From an alpha proteobacterium U9-1i (GTDB lineage Bacteria; Pseudomonadota; Alphaproteobacteria; Caulobacterales; Aquidulcibacteraceae), in NCBI GenBank assembly GCA_000974665.1, contig BBSY01000002.1, forward strand, positions 1 through 64,000: a stretch of DNA of 64,000 nt. The letters are read 5' to 3'. Below, piece by piece: positions 7,847 through 16,700 of this stretch; the stretch's first letter is position 1, and each line of letters starts with the position of its first letter. A program made the position numbers and the translations under genes. The notes under the pieces were generated by a model. The model worked only from the letters and a program-made list of their open reading frames with translations. It ran no database searches and had not been told where the DNA came from.

Positions 7847-9433
7847 ATGCCTGACATTCTCCCCCTCTGCCGCGCGCTCATTTCGGTTTCCGACAAAACG
7901 GGGCTGATCGACCACGCCCGCGCCCTGGCGGAAGCCGGCGCAAAGCTCGTCTCTACCGGCGGCACCAAGGCGGCGATCGCCGATGCAGGGCTGGCGGTCG
8001 AAGACGTCTCCGCCGTCACCGGCTTTCCGGAGATGATGGATGGCCGCGTGAAGACGCTGCACCCGAAGGTGCATGGCGGCCTGCTGGCGCTGCGGGACGA
8101 GCCAGAGCACGCGAAGGCGATGGCCGAACACGGCATCGAGGGCTTCGATCTTCTGTACGTGAACCTCTATCCGTTCGAAGCCACCGTCGCGCGCGGCGCG
8201 GCGTTCGATGATTGCATCGAGAACATCGACATTGGCGGCCCGGCGATGATCCGCGCCGCGTCGAAGAATTTCGGCTACGTCGCCGTCGCCACCGACGCCG
8301 ACGACATGGCGGCGGTGCTGGCCGAACTCAAAGCGAACGGCGGCACCACCTTGGCGCTGCGAAAGCGCCTTGCCGCCAAAGCCTACGCACGCACCGGCGC
8401 CTATGATGCGGCGATCTCGAACTGGTTCGCGGCGCAGCTCGGCGACGAGGCGCCGGCGTGGCGGGCGATTGGCGGCAAGCTGCAGCAAAGCCTGCGCTAC
8501 GGCGAAAACCCGCACCAGAACGCGGCCTTCTATGTGAACGGCGAAAAGCGCTTCGGCGTCGCCACGGCGAAGCAGCTCCAGGGCAAGGAGCTAAGCTACA
8601 ACAATCTGAACGACACCGACGCCGCGTTTGAACTGGTGGCGGAGTTCGATCCAGCCGAAAGCGCGGCCGTGGCGATCATCAAGCACGCCAATCCCTGCGG
8701 CGTCGCGTTGGGCGCCAATCTGCTCGAGGCCTATCAGCGCGCGCTCGAGTGCGATTCCACATCCGCCTTCGGCGGCATCGTCGCCGTCAATCGCCGGCTC
8801 GACAAAGCCGCCGCCGAAGCCATCGCCGAGATTTTCACCGAGGTCGTCATTGCGCCGGAAGCGGATGAGGACGCGATCGCGGTGTTCGCAAAGAAAAAGA
8901 ATCTCCGCCTGCTCGTCACCGGCGGCTTGCCCGATCCCGCCGCCCCCGGCCTTACCGCAAAAACCGTCGCCGGCGGCCTGCTGGTGCAATCGCGCGACAA
9001 TGGCCGCATCAGCGCTGCCGACTTGAAGATCGTCACCAAGATCAAGCCAACGGACGCGCAAATCCGCGACATGATCTTCGCCTTCCGCGTCGCCAAGCAC
9101 GTGAAGTCCAACGCCATCATTTACGCCAAGGACGGCGCGACGGCCGGCGTCGGCGCGGGGCAAATGAGCCGCATCGATTCCGCGCGCGTCGCCCGCCGCA
9201 AGGCCGAGGACGCCGCCCACGCCGCCGGCTGGCGCGATCCGAAAACGGTTGGCTCGGTCTGCGCCTCGGACGCCTTCTTCCCGTTCCCGGACGGGCTAAT
9301 GCAAGCTGTGCAAGCCGGCTCGATCGCCGTCATCCAACCCGGCGGCTCAATCCGCGACGAGGACGTGATCAAGGCCGCAGACGATGCCGAGATCGCCATG
9401 GTGTTCACCGGCATGCGTCACTTCCGGCACTGA
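7847..9433 (+). CDS. purH: Bifunctional AICAR transformylase/IMP cyclohydrolase
   Basis: 528 residues, standard length. The N-terminal MGS-like IMP cyclohydrolase domain ([32 protein letters not shown]) is followed by the AICAR formyltransferase domain ([12 protein letters not shown] about 209-222, KHANPCG about 281-287, [10 protein letters not shown] about 471). It makes the last two steps of de novo IMP synthesis. No other purine gene is adjacent. Confidence 0.97.
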   Translation: MPDILPLCRALISVSDKTGLIDHARALAEAGAKLVSTGGTKAAIADAGLAVEDVSAVTGFPEMMDGRVKTLHPKVHGGLLALRDEPEHAKAMAEHGIEGFDLLYVNLYPFEATVARGAAFDDCIENIDIGGPAMIRAASKNFGYVAVATDADDMAAVLAELKANGGTTLALRKRLAAKAYARTGAYDAAISNWFAAQLGDEAPAWRAIGGKLQQSLRYGENPHQNAAFYVNGEKRFGVATAKQLQGKELSYNNLNDTDAAFELVAEFDPAESAAVAIIKHANPCGVALGANLLEAYQRALECDSTSAFGGIVAVNRRLDKAAAEAIAEIFTEVVIAPEADEDAIAVFAKKKNLRLLVTGGLPDPAAPGLTAKTVAGGLLVQSRDNGRISAADLKIVTKIKPTDAQIRDMIFAFRVAKHVKSNAIIYAKDGATAGVGAGQMSRIDSARVARRKAEDAAHAAGWRDPKTVGSVCASDAFFPFPDGLMQAVQAGSIAVIQPGGSIRDEDVIKAADDAEIAMVFTGMRHFRH

Positions 9434-9441
9434 GCCGACGC

Positions 9442-10077
9442 TTACATCCGGATTGCGGAAATCTCGCAGCGCGAGAGATAGATTCCGGCGACGGGCGCGC
9501 TGCCGGCGCTTGGAATAAAGAACGTCAGCGACACGCTCCCGGCTCTTGCTTGCGGCGGGATCAGCAGCGCCGCGCGCATATCCGTTTCCCACGTGATCGG
9601 CGCCTCGGTGTCCCGGCCAAGCACGGCGCGCGCCCCACGCCCGTTGCGCTCGATATCGCACAAAACGAGATATCGCGTATCCGCTTGGGCCGCGTAGACC
9701 AACGAAATGCGCGCGCCATCCGCAGACGTAGCGTCACCCGCGTAGACGCGAATGGAAGGTGGATTGCTGCGTGAACCCACGGTGTTCCAATTGGCGCGGT
9801 TCGCCGAGAGCGTGAGAATCGGCGCCGAATCCGGCCCGAACACCGGCGCGCGCGGTGTCACGACCGCTGGCTCCGACATCGACGTTATCGCCACCGTATG
9901 CCCAACCAAACGCGACGCAATTGCGGCGCGGGCGTTCGGCGTGATCTGGGCGAGCAGCGGCGCATTGACGACGCGCCGCGCCTCCTCCGGCAATTGCACC
10001 GGCGCGCGCGTCTGGGCCGCTGAGCTTGCGGCAAGCGCAAGAGCGCACGCCCCGGCAATCGCGATCGATCGGATCAT
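9442..10077 (-). CDS. Hypothetical exported protein
   Basis: 211 residues with a signal peptide (MIRSIAIAGACALALAASSA, cleavage near residue 20). The mature part is predicted beta-rich (ITPNARAAIASRLVGHTVAI, TRYLVLCDIERNG), with two Cys in the C-terminal half (LCDIE and SRCEIS). I do not recognise a family. It is convergent with purH, with 8 bases between the stops, and divergent from the YciI gene. Confidence 0.65.
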   Translation of the reverse strand: MIRSIAIAGACALALAASSAAQTRAPVQLPEEARRVVNAPLLAQITPNARAAIASRLVGHTVAITSMSEPAVVTPRAPVFGPDSAPILTLSANRANWNTVGSRSNPPSIRVYAGDATSADGARISLVYAAQADTRYLVLCDIERNGRGARAVLGRDTEAPITWETDMRAALLIPPQARAGSVSLTFFIPSAGSAPVAGIYLSRCEISAIRM

Positions 10078-10201
10078 GCTGAAATACTCCGCCTACGGCC
10101 CTCGCCGGTGGTTTTAGCCCGACCTCGCCCGGCTCGCCAGTTCCGGGCGCCTACGTCCTGGATAAGCGCCTGCATTCCCTCGCAGAAAATCGCGTGACCT
10201 G

Positions 10202-10228
10202 TGTCTGCCCAGGCGGCATTCGTTCGTC
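10202..10228 (+). promoter_or_regulatory. Candidate ECF42-type promoter before the YciI gene
   Basis: TGTCTG (10202-10207), a 17-base spacer, then CGTC (10225-10228) within TTCGTCCTCAG, 27 bases before the ATG at 10256. The same layout occurs at 11897-11923. I recall ECF42 -35/-10 motifs of roughly TGTCGA and CGTC. Confidence 0.6.
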
Positions 10229-10255
10229 CTCAGCTTAAGCCCAAGGATCGTTCGG

Positions 10256-10633
10256 ATGCTCTACGCCTTCCTCTGCTACAACAACGAAGCCGCCGTCATG
10301 TCCTGGACCCCCGAAGAGGACAGCGCGGTCATGGCCAAGCTTGATGTGGTGCACCAGCGCCTGCTGAACGAAGGTCGGCTCGGCCCGTCGATGCGGCTCA
10401 TGCCCACGTCAGCCGCAACAACGCTCATCAAGGAAAAGGACGTCATCCTTGACGGCCCGTACGCCGAGACCAAGGAAGCCCTGCTCGGCCTCTACATCCT
10501 CGATTGCGACAGCCTCGATCAGGCGCACTCGATAGCGCGCGAGTTGGGCGTGGCCAATCCCGGCGGCGCGTACGAAGTTCGCCCGCTGCGGCTATATCTG
10601 CAAGGCGCAGACGTGAGCAAAGCCGCGCCGTGA
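10256..10633 (+). CDS. YciI/DGPF-domain protein
   Basis: 125 residues. It begins MLYAFLCYNNEAAV and carries DGPYAETKEALLGLYI (about residues 62-77), the DGPF signature of YCII-related proteins. These are the regular partners of ECF42 sigma factors; their biochemical role is not settled. Its stop overlaps the GTG start of the sigma gene. Confidence 0.9.
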   Translation: MLYAFLCYNNEAAVMSWTPEEDSAVMAKLDVVHQRLLNEGRLGPSMRLMPTSAATTLIKEKDVILDGPYAETKEALLGLYILDCDSLDQAHSIARELGVANPGGAYEVRPLRLYLQGADVSKAAP

Positions 10634-11889
10634 CCGACATCGCCTGGATCGACGCCGCGTTGAGCTCCGCCCGCCCACAAGCGGTTGGCGCGCTGCTGCG
10701 TTACTTCCGCGATCTCGATCTGGCGGAAGAGGCGTTCCAGGAAGCTTGCCTGCGGGCGTTGAAGAACTGGCCGAAGAACGGCCCGCCGCGCGATCCGGCG
10801 GCGTGGCTCATTTTCGTTGGCCGCAACGCAGCGCTTGATCAAGTGCGCCGCCGCGCCAAACAGACGGCGCTTCCGGATGAAGATCAGATTTCCGATCTCG
10901 ACGACGCCGAAGGCGCCGTCGTCGAAGCGCTCGACCATTCGGATTATCGCGACGACGTTTTGCGGCTGCTGTTCACGTGCTGCCACCCGGACTTGCCGGC
11001 GACGCAACAGATCGCCTTGGCGCTCCGCATCGTTTCAGGCCTCAGCGTGAAGCAAATCGCCAAAGCGTTCCTGGTGAGCGAGGCGGCAATGGAGCAGCGC
11101 ATCACCCGCGCCAAACGCAAGATCGGCGAAGGCAGCGTGCCGTTCGAAGCGCCCGGCCCGATCGAACGCGCAGAGCGGCTCGCGGCGGTGATGGCGATGG
11201 TTTATCTCGTCTTCAACGAAGGCTATTCCGCCGCGGCCGGCGAAAGCGAAGCGCGTGCGCCCCTGTGCGACGAAGCGATCCGGTTGGTGCGCCTGTTGTT
11301 GCGGCTTTACCCCGCCGAGCCGGAATTGATGGGTTTGCTCGCTTTGATGCTGTTGCAGCATGCGCGCGCCGCGGCGCGCTTTGATGGCGAAGGCGCCATC
11401 ATTTTGCTGGACGATCAAGACCGTACGCTCTGGACACGCGACAAGATCAACGAAGGCCTAGCTTTGATCGATAAGGCCATTCGCCACCAACAACGCGGCG
11501 CCTATCAAATTCAAGCGGCCATTGCCGCCCTCCATGCGCGCGCCGCAAAAGCGGCGGACACCGATTGGGTGCAGATCGAGCTGCTCTACCGCGCGCTGGA
11601 GCAAATGCAGCCTTCGCCGGTGGTGACGCTCAATCGCGCAGTCGCGGTGTCGAAGGCGCAGGGCGCCGAAGCCGCGCTGGCGCTGATCGCGCCACTGGCG
11701 GATCGTCTCGACGGCTATTTCTACTTTCACGGTGTCCGCGGCGCTTTCCTCTCACAGCTCAATCGCAACGCCGAAGCACGCGACGCGTACGGCCGCGCTA
11801 TCGCGCTCGCGCAAACGCCGGCCGAAGCCGCGCACATTCGCCAACACCTCGACAAATTGCAGGCCGATAGCGCGGCGGCGAAAAAATAG
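10630..11889 (+). CDS. ECF sigma factor, ECF42 group, with long C-terminal extension
   Basis: 419 residues from a GTG start overlapping the YciI stop (GTGA). Region 2 lies at about residues 20-90 (FRDLDLAEEAFQEACLRALK). Region 4 lies at about 140-170 (GLSVKQIAKAFLVSEAAMEQ). The ~230-residue C-terminal helical, TPR-like extension (VMAMVYLVFNEGYSA) is the hallmark of ECF42, which has no classical anti-sigma factor. The neighbouring YciI gene and the two matching promoter-like sites fit self-activation. Confidence 0.92.
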   Translation: MTDIAWIDAALSSARPQAVGALLRYFRDLDLAEEAFQEACLRALKNWPKNGPPRDPAAWLIFVGRNAALDQVRRRAKQTALPDEDQISDLDDAEGAVVEALDHSDYRDDVLRLLFTCCHPDLPATQQIALALRIVSGLSVKQIAKAFLVSEAAMEQRITRAKRKIGEGSVPFEAPGPIERAERLAAVMAMVYLVFNEGYSAAAGESEARAPLCDEAIRLVRLLLRLYPAEPELMGLLALMLLQHARAAARFDGEGAIILLDDQDRTLWTRDKINEGLALIDKAIRHQQRGAYQIQAAIAALHARAAKAADTDWVQIELLYRALEQMQPSPVVTLNRAVAVSKAQGAEAALALIAPLADRLDGYFYFHGVRGAFLSQLNRNAEARDAYGRAIALAQTPAEAAHIRQHLDKLQADSAAAKK

Positions 11890-11896
11890 CGTCGCC

Positions 11897-11923
11897 TGTC
11901 GGAAACGGACTCGCGCGTTCGTC
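11897..11923 (+). promoter_or_regulatory. Candidate ECF42-type promoter before the SRPBCC gene
   Basis: TGTCGG (11897-11902), 17 bases, then CGTC (11920-11923) within TTCGTCCTTAG. Spacing is identical to the site before the YciI gene, and the -10 region differs from it by one base in eleven. The ATG at 11956 follows with an AGAAGGA ribosome-binding site. Confidence 0.65.
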
Positions 11924-11955
11924 CTTAGGGCACGAACAAGAGAAGGAAATATCAG

Positions 11956-12420
11956 ATGTCGGAAGCTCAATACGAACTCAAGATCGACCTCATCCTCGAC
12001 GCCCCGCGCGACAAGCTGTTCCGCTGCTGGACCGAACCGCAGCTCATCAAGCAATGGTTCGCGCCGAAACCGTGGACGATCGCCTCTGCTGAAATGGACG
12101 TGCGTCCCGGCGGCGCCAGCCTCGTCGTCATGCGCAGCCCCGAAGGCCAAGAGTTTCCGAATCCGGGCCTCTTCCTCGACGTCGTGAAGAACGAGAAAAT
12201 CGTGATGACGGACGGCCTCACCAAGGATTATCGCCCGGCCGGCGCGCCGTTCATGGTGGCCGAAGTGTTGTTCGAAGACGCCGGCGGCGGCAAAACCCGC
12301 TACATCGCACGCGCCATGCACTGGACGGCGGAAGCGCTCGAACAACACAAGCAAATGGGCTTCCACGAAGGCTGGACAGCCACCGCGCGGCAGCTCGAAG
12401 CGCTGGCGAAGACGCTTTAA
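11956..12420 (+). CDS. SRPBCC/AHSA1-domain protein
   Basis: 154 residues with the Aha1/START-like layout: DLILDAPRDKLFRCWTEPQ at the N-terminus, WFAPKPWTIASAEMDVRPGG, and a C-terminal helix (HEGWTATARQLEALAKTL). Such small SRPBCC proteins are common members of ECF42 target operons. Its ligand is unknown. Confidence 0.88.
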   Translation: MSEAQYELKIDLILDAPRDKLFRCWTEPQLIKQWFAPKPWTIASAEMDVRPGGASLVVMRSPEGQEFPNPGLFLDVVKNEKIVMTDGLTKDYRPAGAPFMVAEVLFEDAGGGKTRYIARAMHWTAEALEQHKQMGFHEGWTATARQLEALAKTL

Positions 12421-12434
12421 CGGAGGATACGATC

Positions 12435-12842
12435 ATGGCGAACGAAATGGGCGAAGTGCTCGGCGGCGTGGTGGCGTATCTGTGCGTCGACGGCGCGTTG
12501 AAGGCGTCACAATTTTATCAGCAGGCGTTCGGCGCCACCGAAGCGTTCGCGCATCCGCCGGACGAAACCGGCCGCACGATGCACGTTCATCTGCACGTCA
12601 ATGGCAGCTCACTCATGCTGTCGGACGGCTACCCCGAACACGGTCACCCATTTGAGAAGCCGCAAGGCTTCACCTTGCACCTCAAGATCGAGAGCGGCAT
12701 CGATGCTGTGTGGAAGCGTGCTGTGGATGCTGGCTGCGAGATCGTGCTGCCGCTGCAGATGATGTTCTGGGGCGATAATTACGGCCAAGTGCGTGATCCG
12801 TTCGGCGTGCTGTGGTCCATGGGCGAAACGCCGAAAACCTGA
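12435..12842 (+). CDS. VOC-family (glyoxalase/PhnB-like) protein
   Basis: 135 residues. It reads as the PhnB-like VOC branch: VVAYLCVDGALKASQFYQQA, MHVHLHVNGSSLMLSDGYPE, QVRDPFGVLWSMGETP. Members bind a metal or small molecule. It is 14 bases after the SRPBCC gene in the same unit and shares its ECF42-like promoter. Confidence 0.88.
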   Translation: MANEMGEVLGGVVAYLCVDGALKASQFYQQAFGATEAFAHPPDETGRTMHVHLHVNGSSLMLSDGYPEHGHPFEKPQGFTLHLKIESGIDAVWKRAVDAGCEIVLPLQMMFWGDNYGQVRDPFGVLWSMGETPKT

Positions 12843-12851
12843 GCCACCCAT

Positions 12852-12943
12852 CCCCGGATGCCGGCGACGCCGGCAGTCCGGGGCCAATCACCCAAGCACC
12901 TGCGCTAATGGACCCCGGACTTGCGCACGCGCGCAATCCGGGG
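12852..12943. repeat. Second palindromic element family: two CCCCGGA...TCCGGGG hairpins
   Basis: Two hairpins with identical outer arms: CCCCGGA at 12852-12858 with TCCGGGG at 12877-12883, and CCCCGGA at 12913-12919 with TCCGGGG at 12937-12943. Inner arms differ (GCCGG/CCGGC in the first, TTGCGC/GCGCAA in the second). The element differs in sequence from the 104-bp family. It fills the gap before the dienelactone hydrolase gene. Confidence 0.65.
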
Positions 12944-12957
12944 ATTGGTGCCAGCGC

Positions 12958-13782
12958 ATGTGGCAAACCTTCAAACCGCTCACGCTCGCGCTTATGTTGC
13001 TCGCGTTGGGCAACATGAACGCCTTCGCAGATACCGTCGCACAGCGCGCTGCCGCGCTGGCGCCGCACATGCGCGTGTCGCTCCCCGCGGGGGACGGCCC
13101 GTTCCCGGTGGTGATGATGTTTCACGGCTGCGGCGGGCCACGCCCGATGTTCAACGAATGGGCGCGCGCACTGAACGAAGCGGGCATCGCCGCGATCAAT
13201 GTGGATTCCTACGCGCCTCGCGGCATCAGCCGCGTCGGCGCCCTCACCACCGTGTGCACCGGCGCGCGCCTGCGCGGCCGCGAACGCGCCGGCGATGTCT
13301 ACGCAACATACGCTTGGGCGCGCGCGCAGACCTGGGCCAATCCGCAGCGCATCACCGCCGCCGGCTGGAGCCATGGCGGCTGGACGATCCTCGACGCGCT
13401 CGCCCTGCGTTCCGGCGCGGAAATGCAACGCGCAACGGGTTTGAGCGATCTGCCGGAGGAACCGCTGGCCGACCTCGCGGGCGCGTTCTTCGTTTATCCG
13501 TACGCGGGCCCGCCTAGCCTCGCGGGCCGGCGCGAATGGCGTATCTCGCCGCGCGGCGCGGCGATCATCGGCGGACGCGATCTCATCGCCGGCAGCGATT
13601 GGCCGACGCGCGCGCTTGAGCGCCAAATCGCCCGCGGCGCAATCATCGACATTACCCGCTTCGACAACGCCACCCACGCCTTCGACGATTACGGCGCATG
13701 GCATCCCGTCGTGCGCTACGACGCCGACGACACCGCGCGCGCTCACGCTTTGCTGACCGGCTTTGTCGCAGGCTTGCCTTAG
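12958..13782 (+). CDS. Dienelactone hydrolase-like exported protein
   Basis: About 274 residues; an open frame extends upstream but the ATG at 12958 gives a signal peptide (LTLALMLLALGNMNAFA). The alpha/beta-hydrolase fold shows MMFHGCGGP (oxyanion region), GWSHGGW (nucleophile Ser) and FDNATHAFDDYG (catalytic His), with an Asp in the region GGRDLIAGSDW. Substrate unknown. It is convergent with the glutamate dehydrogenase; stop codons overlap by four bases (TTAG). Confidence 0.85.
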   Translation: MWQTFKPLTLALMLLALGNMNAFADTVAQRAAALAPHMRVSLPAGDGPFPVVMMFHGCGGPRPMFNEWARALNEAGIAAINVDSYAPRGISRVGALTTVCTGARLRGRERAGDVYATYAWARAQTWANPQRITAAGWSHGGWTILDALALRSGAEMQRATGLSDLPEEPLADLAGAFFVYPYAGPPSLAGRREWRISPRGAAIIGGRDLIAGSDWPTRALERQIARGAIIDITRFDNATHAFDDYGAWHPVVRYDADDTARAHALLTGFVAGLP

Positions 13783-16700
13783 CGCACCGCCGCTGCGAGC
13801 GCACTCATCTCGGCCGCCGCGATCATGAGCTTGGCGAACGACCACGAGCCCTGCGCATCAAGCTCATCGAATGCTCCACGCGCACGCTGCGCCGGGGCGC
13901 CGAGAGCGATGAACCATTCGCGCACCGCCGTATCCGCCCATTGTGCGGTTGCGTCCTTCGGCGGCGCGCCGATGGCGCGTGCGGCCGCGCCGGCGAGCGC
14001 GAGTTGGTTGGCGTAGAAATCTTCCACCGCACGGCGCACGACGAGGCGATCCCAATGCTCGGTCAGCGTCAGGCCGCCCGCCGCCGCGCGCAGCGCATCG
14101 AGCCCAAACTGGGCGCCGATTTCCCCGTAGAGATACGCCGACGGCTGCACCGGCCAGCCGCTGCCGCGCGCAAGGTCGGCGATGTCGAGCGCCGTTGTCA
14201 GCGGCAACAGCAACGCCGCGTCACGCGCCACATCTTCCGGCGCGCCGGCCTTCACCAACGCCGCGCGGCGCTTCTCAACCCGCGCACGTTCGGCTTCGTC
14301 GAGCTGCTCCCACAATTGCGTGCGATGCACCTTCGCCGCTTCGCCATAGGATGCGACCACCTCCTCGATCGAAGGCGGAGCGTCGCCGTCAAACGCGTGC
14401 CGTGCGAGATAGGAACACAAGCGCTTCAACGCGCCGGCGATTTCACGATGCAAGGCGATCTGAACCGCGGCAGGCGCCTTATTGTCGAGCGCATTGATAC
14501 GATCGACCAAATCCTCAAGGCTGAAGATGCGCCGTGCAGCCTCAAACGCGCGCGCCACCGCCACCGGCTCCACCCGCGCCACTTCACGCACGCGGTCAAC
14601 AAAGCTTGGCCCGCAGCGATTGACCATATCGTCCGCCAATTGCGTGGCGATGATCTCGCGGCGGAGGCGATGTCGGGCCATGTCAGCGTCGAACTTCCAA
14701 AGCTCCTTCGGGAAGTAACGCTTCAGCGGCTCGTTGAACGCCGGATCGTCCGGCGCCGACGACGCAACGATCGCGTCGAACAAATTGATCTTGGCGTAAG
14801 CGATGAGCTTTGACAGCTCCGGCCGCGTCAGGCCCTGCCCGGCTGCCCGCAGCGCCGCGATCTCCGCCGTGTTCGGCAGGCCTTCAACCTTGCGTGACAG
14901 TTTGCCGGCCGATTCCAAGCGTTGAATAAAGCGCTCGTGGCTATCGAGATCGGCCGCCGCGCTCGATTGAATGACGCTGAGCGCGCCGGTCTGGTCGTAA
15001 TTGTCCTCCAGGACCAATGCGCCGACTTCGTCGGTCATCGATTCCAGCAGCTTGTCGCGCTTGTCCGCCTTGAGCGCCCCTGAGCGGATCGCGCCCGTGA
15101 GCAGAATCTTGATATTGACCTCGTGGTCGGAGGTATCGACGCCGGCGGAATTATCGACTGCATCCGTGTTGATGCGCCCGCCATTGCGCGCAAAGGCGAT
15201 GCGGCCCTTCTGCGTGACGCCCAGGTTCGCGCCCTCGCCGACGACCTGCGCTTTCAAATCTTCCGCATCGACGCGGATAGAATCGTTGGCCTTGTCGCCC
15301 GCATCCGCGTTGGTCTCGCCGCGCGCCTTGATGTAAGTGCCGATGCCGCCAAACCACATCAATTCGCACTGCGCCCGCAACAGCGCCGACATCAGCTCCT
15401 GCGGTGTAGCGCTCTGCTTGTCCAAACCGGTAAGCGCGGCGATTTCCTTGCTGATCGCGATCGATTTCGACGAACGCGGGAACACGCCGCCGCCGTGGGA
15501 GATCAGCTTCTTGTCGTAATCTTGCCAGCTCGTGCGCGGCGTATCGAACAAGCGCTTGCGCTCGATCCATGCTTTCTCGCAATCGGCGGGATTTGGATCG
15601 ATGAAGATATCGCGGTGATCGAACGCGGCGAGCAATTTGATCTTGCGCGACAGCAGCATACCGTTGCCGAACACGTCGCCAGACATATCGCCGACGCCGA
15701 TGACGGTGAATTCCTGCTCTTGGATGTTCTTGCCGATTTCTCGGAAATGCCGCTTCACCGCTTCCCACGCGCCCTTGGCGGTGATGCCCATGGCCTTGTG
15801 GTCGTAGCCAACCGAACCGCCAGACGCGAACGCATCGCCCAGCCAATGGCCGTATTCGGCGCTGATGCCGTTGGCGATGTCGGAGAACGTCGCGGTGCCT
15901 TTGTCGGCGGCGACGACGAGATACGGATCGTCGCCATCCCAGCGCACCACATCGCGCGGCGCCTTGATCGAGCCGTCCTCGACAATGTTGTCGGTGATAT
16001 CGAGCAAGCCGCGCAGGAATGTCTTGTACGCTTCGATGCCGGCTTCCTGAAAATTTGGCGCGCCGCGCGCCGGCAAGCGCTTGGGATAGAAGCCGCCCTT
16101 CGCGCCCACCGGCACGATGATGGCGTTCTTCACCTGCTGCGCTTTAACGAGATCGAGCACTTCCGTGCGGAAATCGTCGCGCCGATCGCTCCAGCGCAAG
16201 CCACCGCGCGCGACAGGGCCGAACCGCAGATGCACGCCTTCGACTTGCGGGCTCGCCACCCAAATTTCGCGATACGGCGTGGGCTGCGGTAGGTCCGCGA
16301 CCGCGCCGGATTCGATCTTGAACGACATATAAGGCTTCGGCTGCCCATCGGCGCCGGCTTGGAAATAGTTCGTTCGCCGGATCGCCTGCACCAACGCCGC
16401 AATGCGGCGCAAGGCGCGATCGTGATCGAGGCTCTCCACCTCGGTGAGCGCCGCTTCCAGTAAGAATTCGAGCTTCGCCGAGCGCGCGCGGCGCGTCTCC
16501 GCCGATTCCGGCAGCTTCGCATCGAAGCGCACGCGGAAGATCATCAGGATCAGTTCCGCGATCTTCGGGTACGCCGCCAGCGCCTGTTCCTGCACAGCCT
16601 GTGACGGGTCGAGGCCGGTCTGCTGGCGGAAACGCGCCAGCGCGCGCAGCAACGCCGCTTCGCGCCACGACACGCCACACGCCAAGATCAAACGGTTGAA

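Noticed and set aside
15123-16292. A 389-codon plus frame inside the glutamate dehydrogenase region
   Set aside because: Antisense shadow of gdhZ, whose catalytic motifs are in the other strand.
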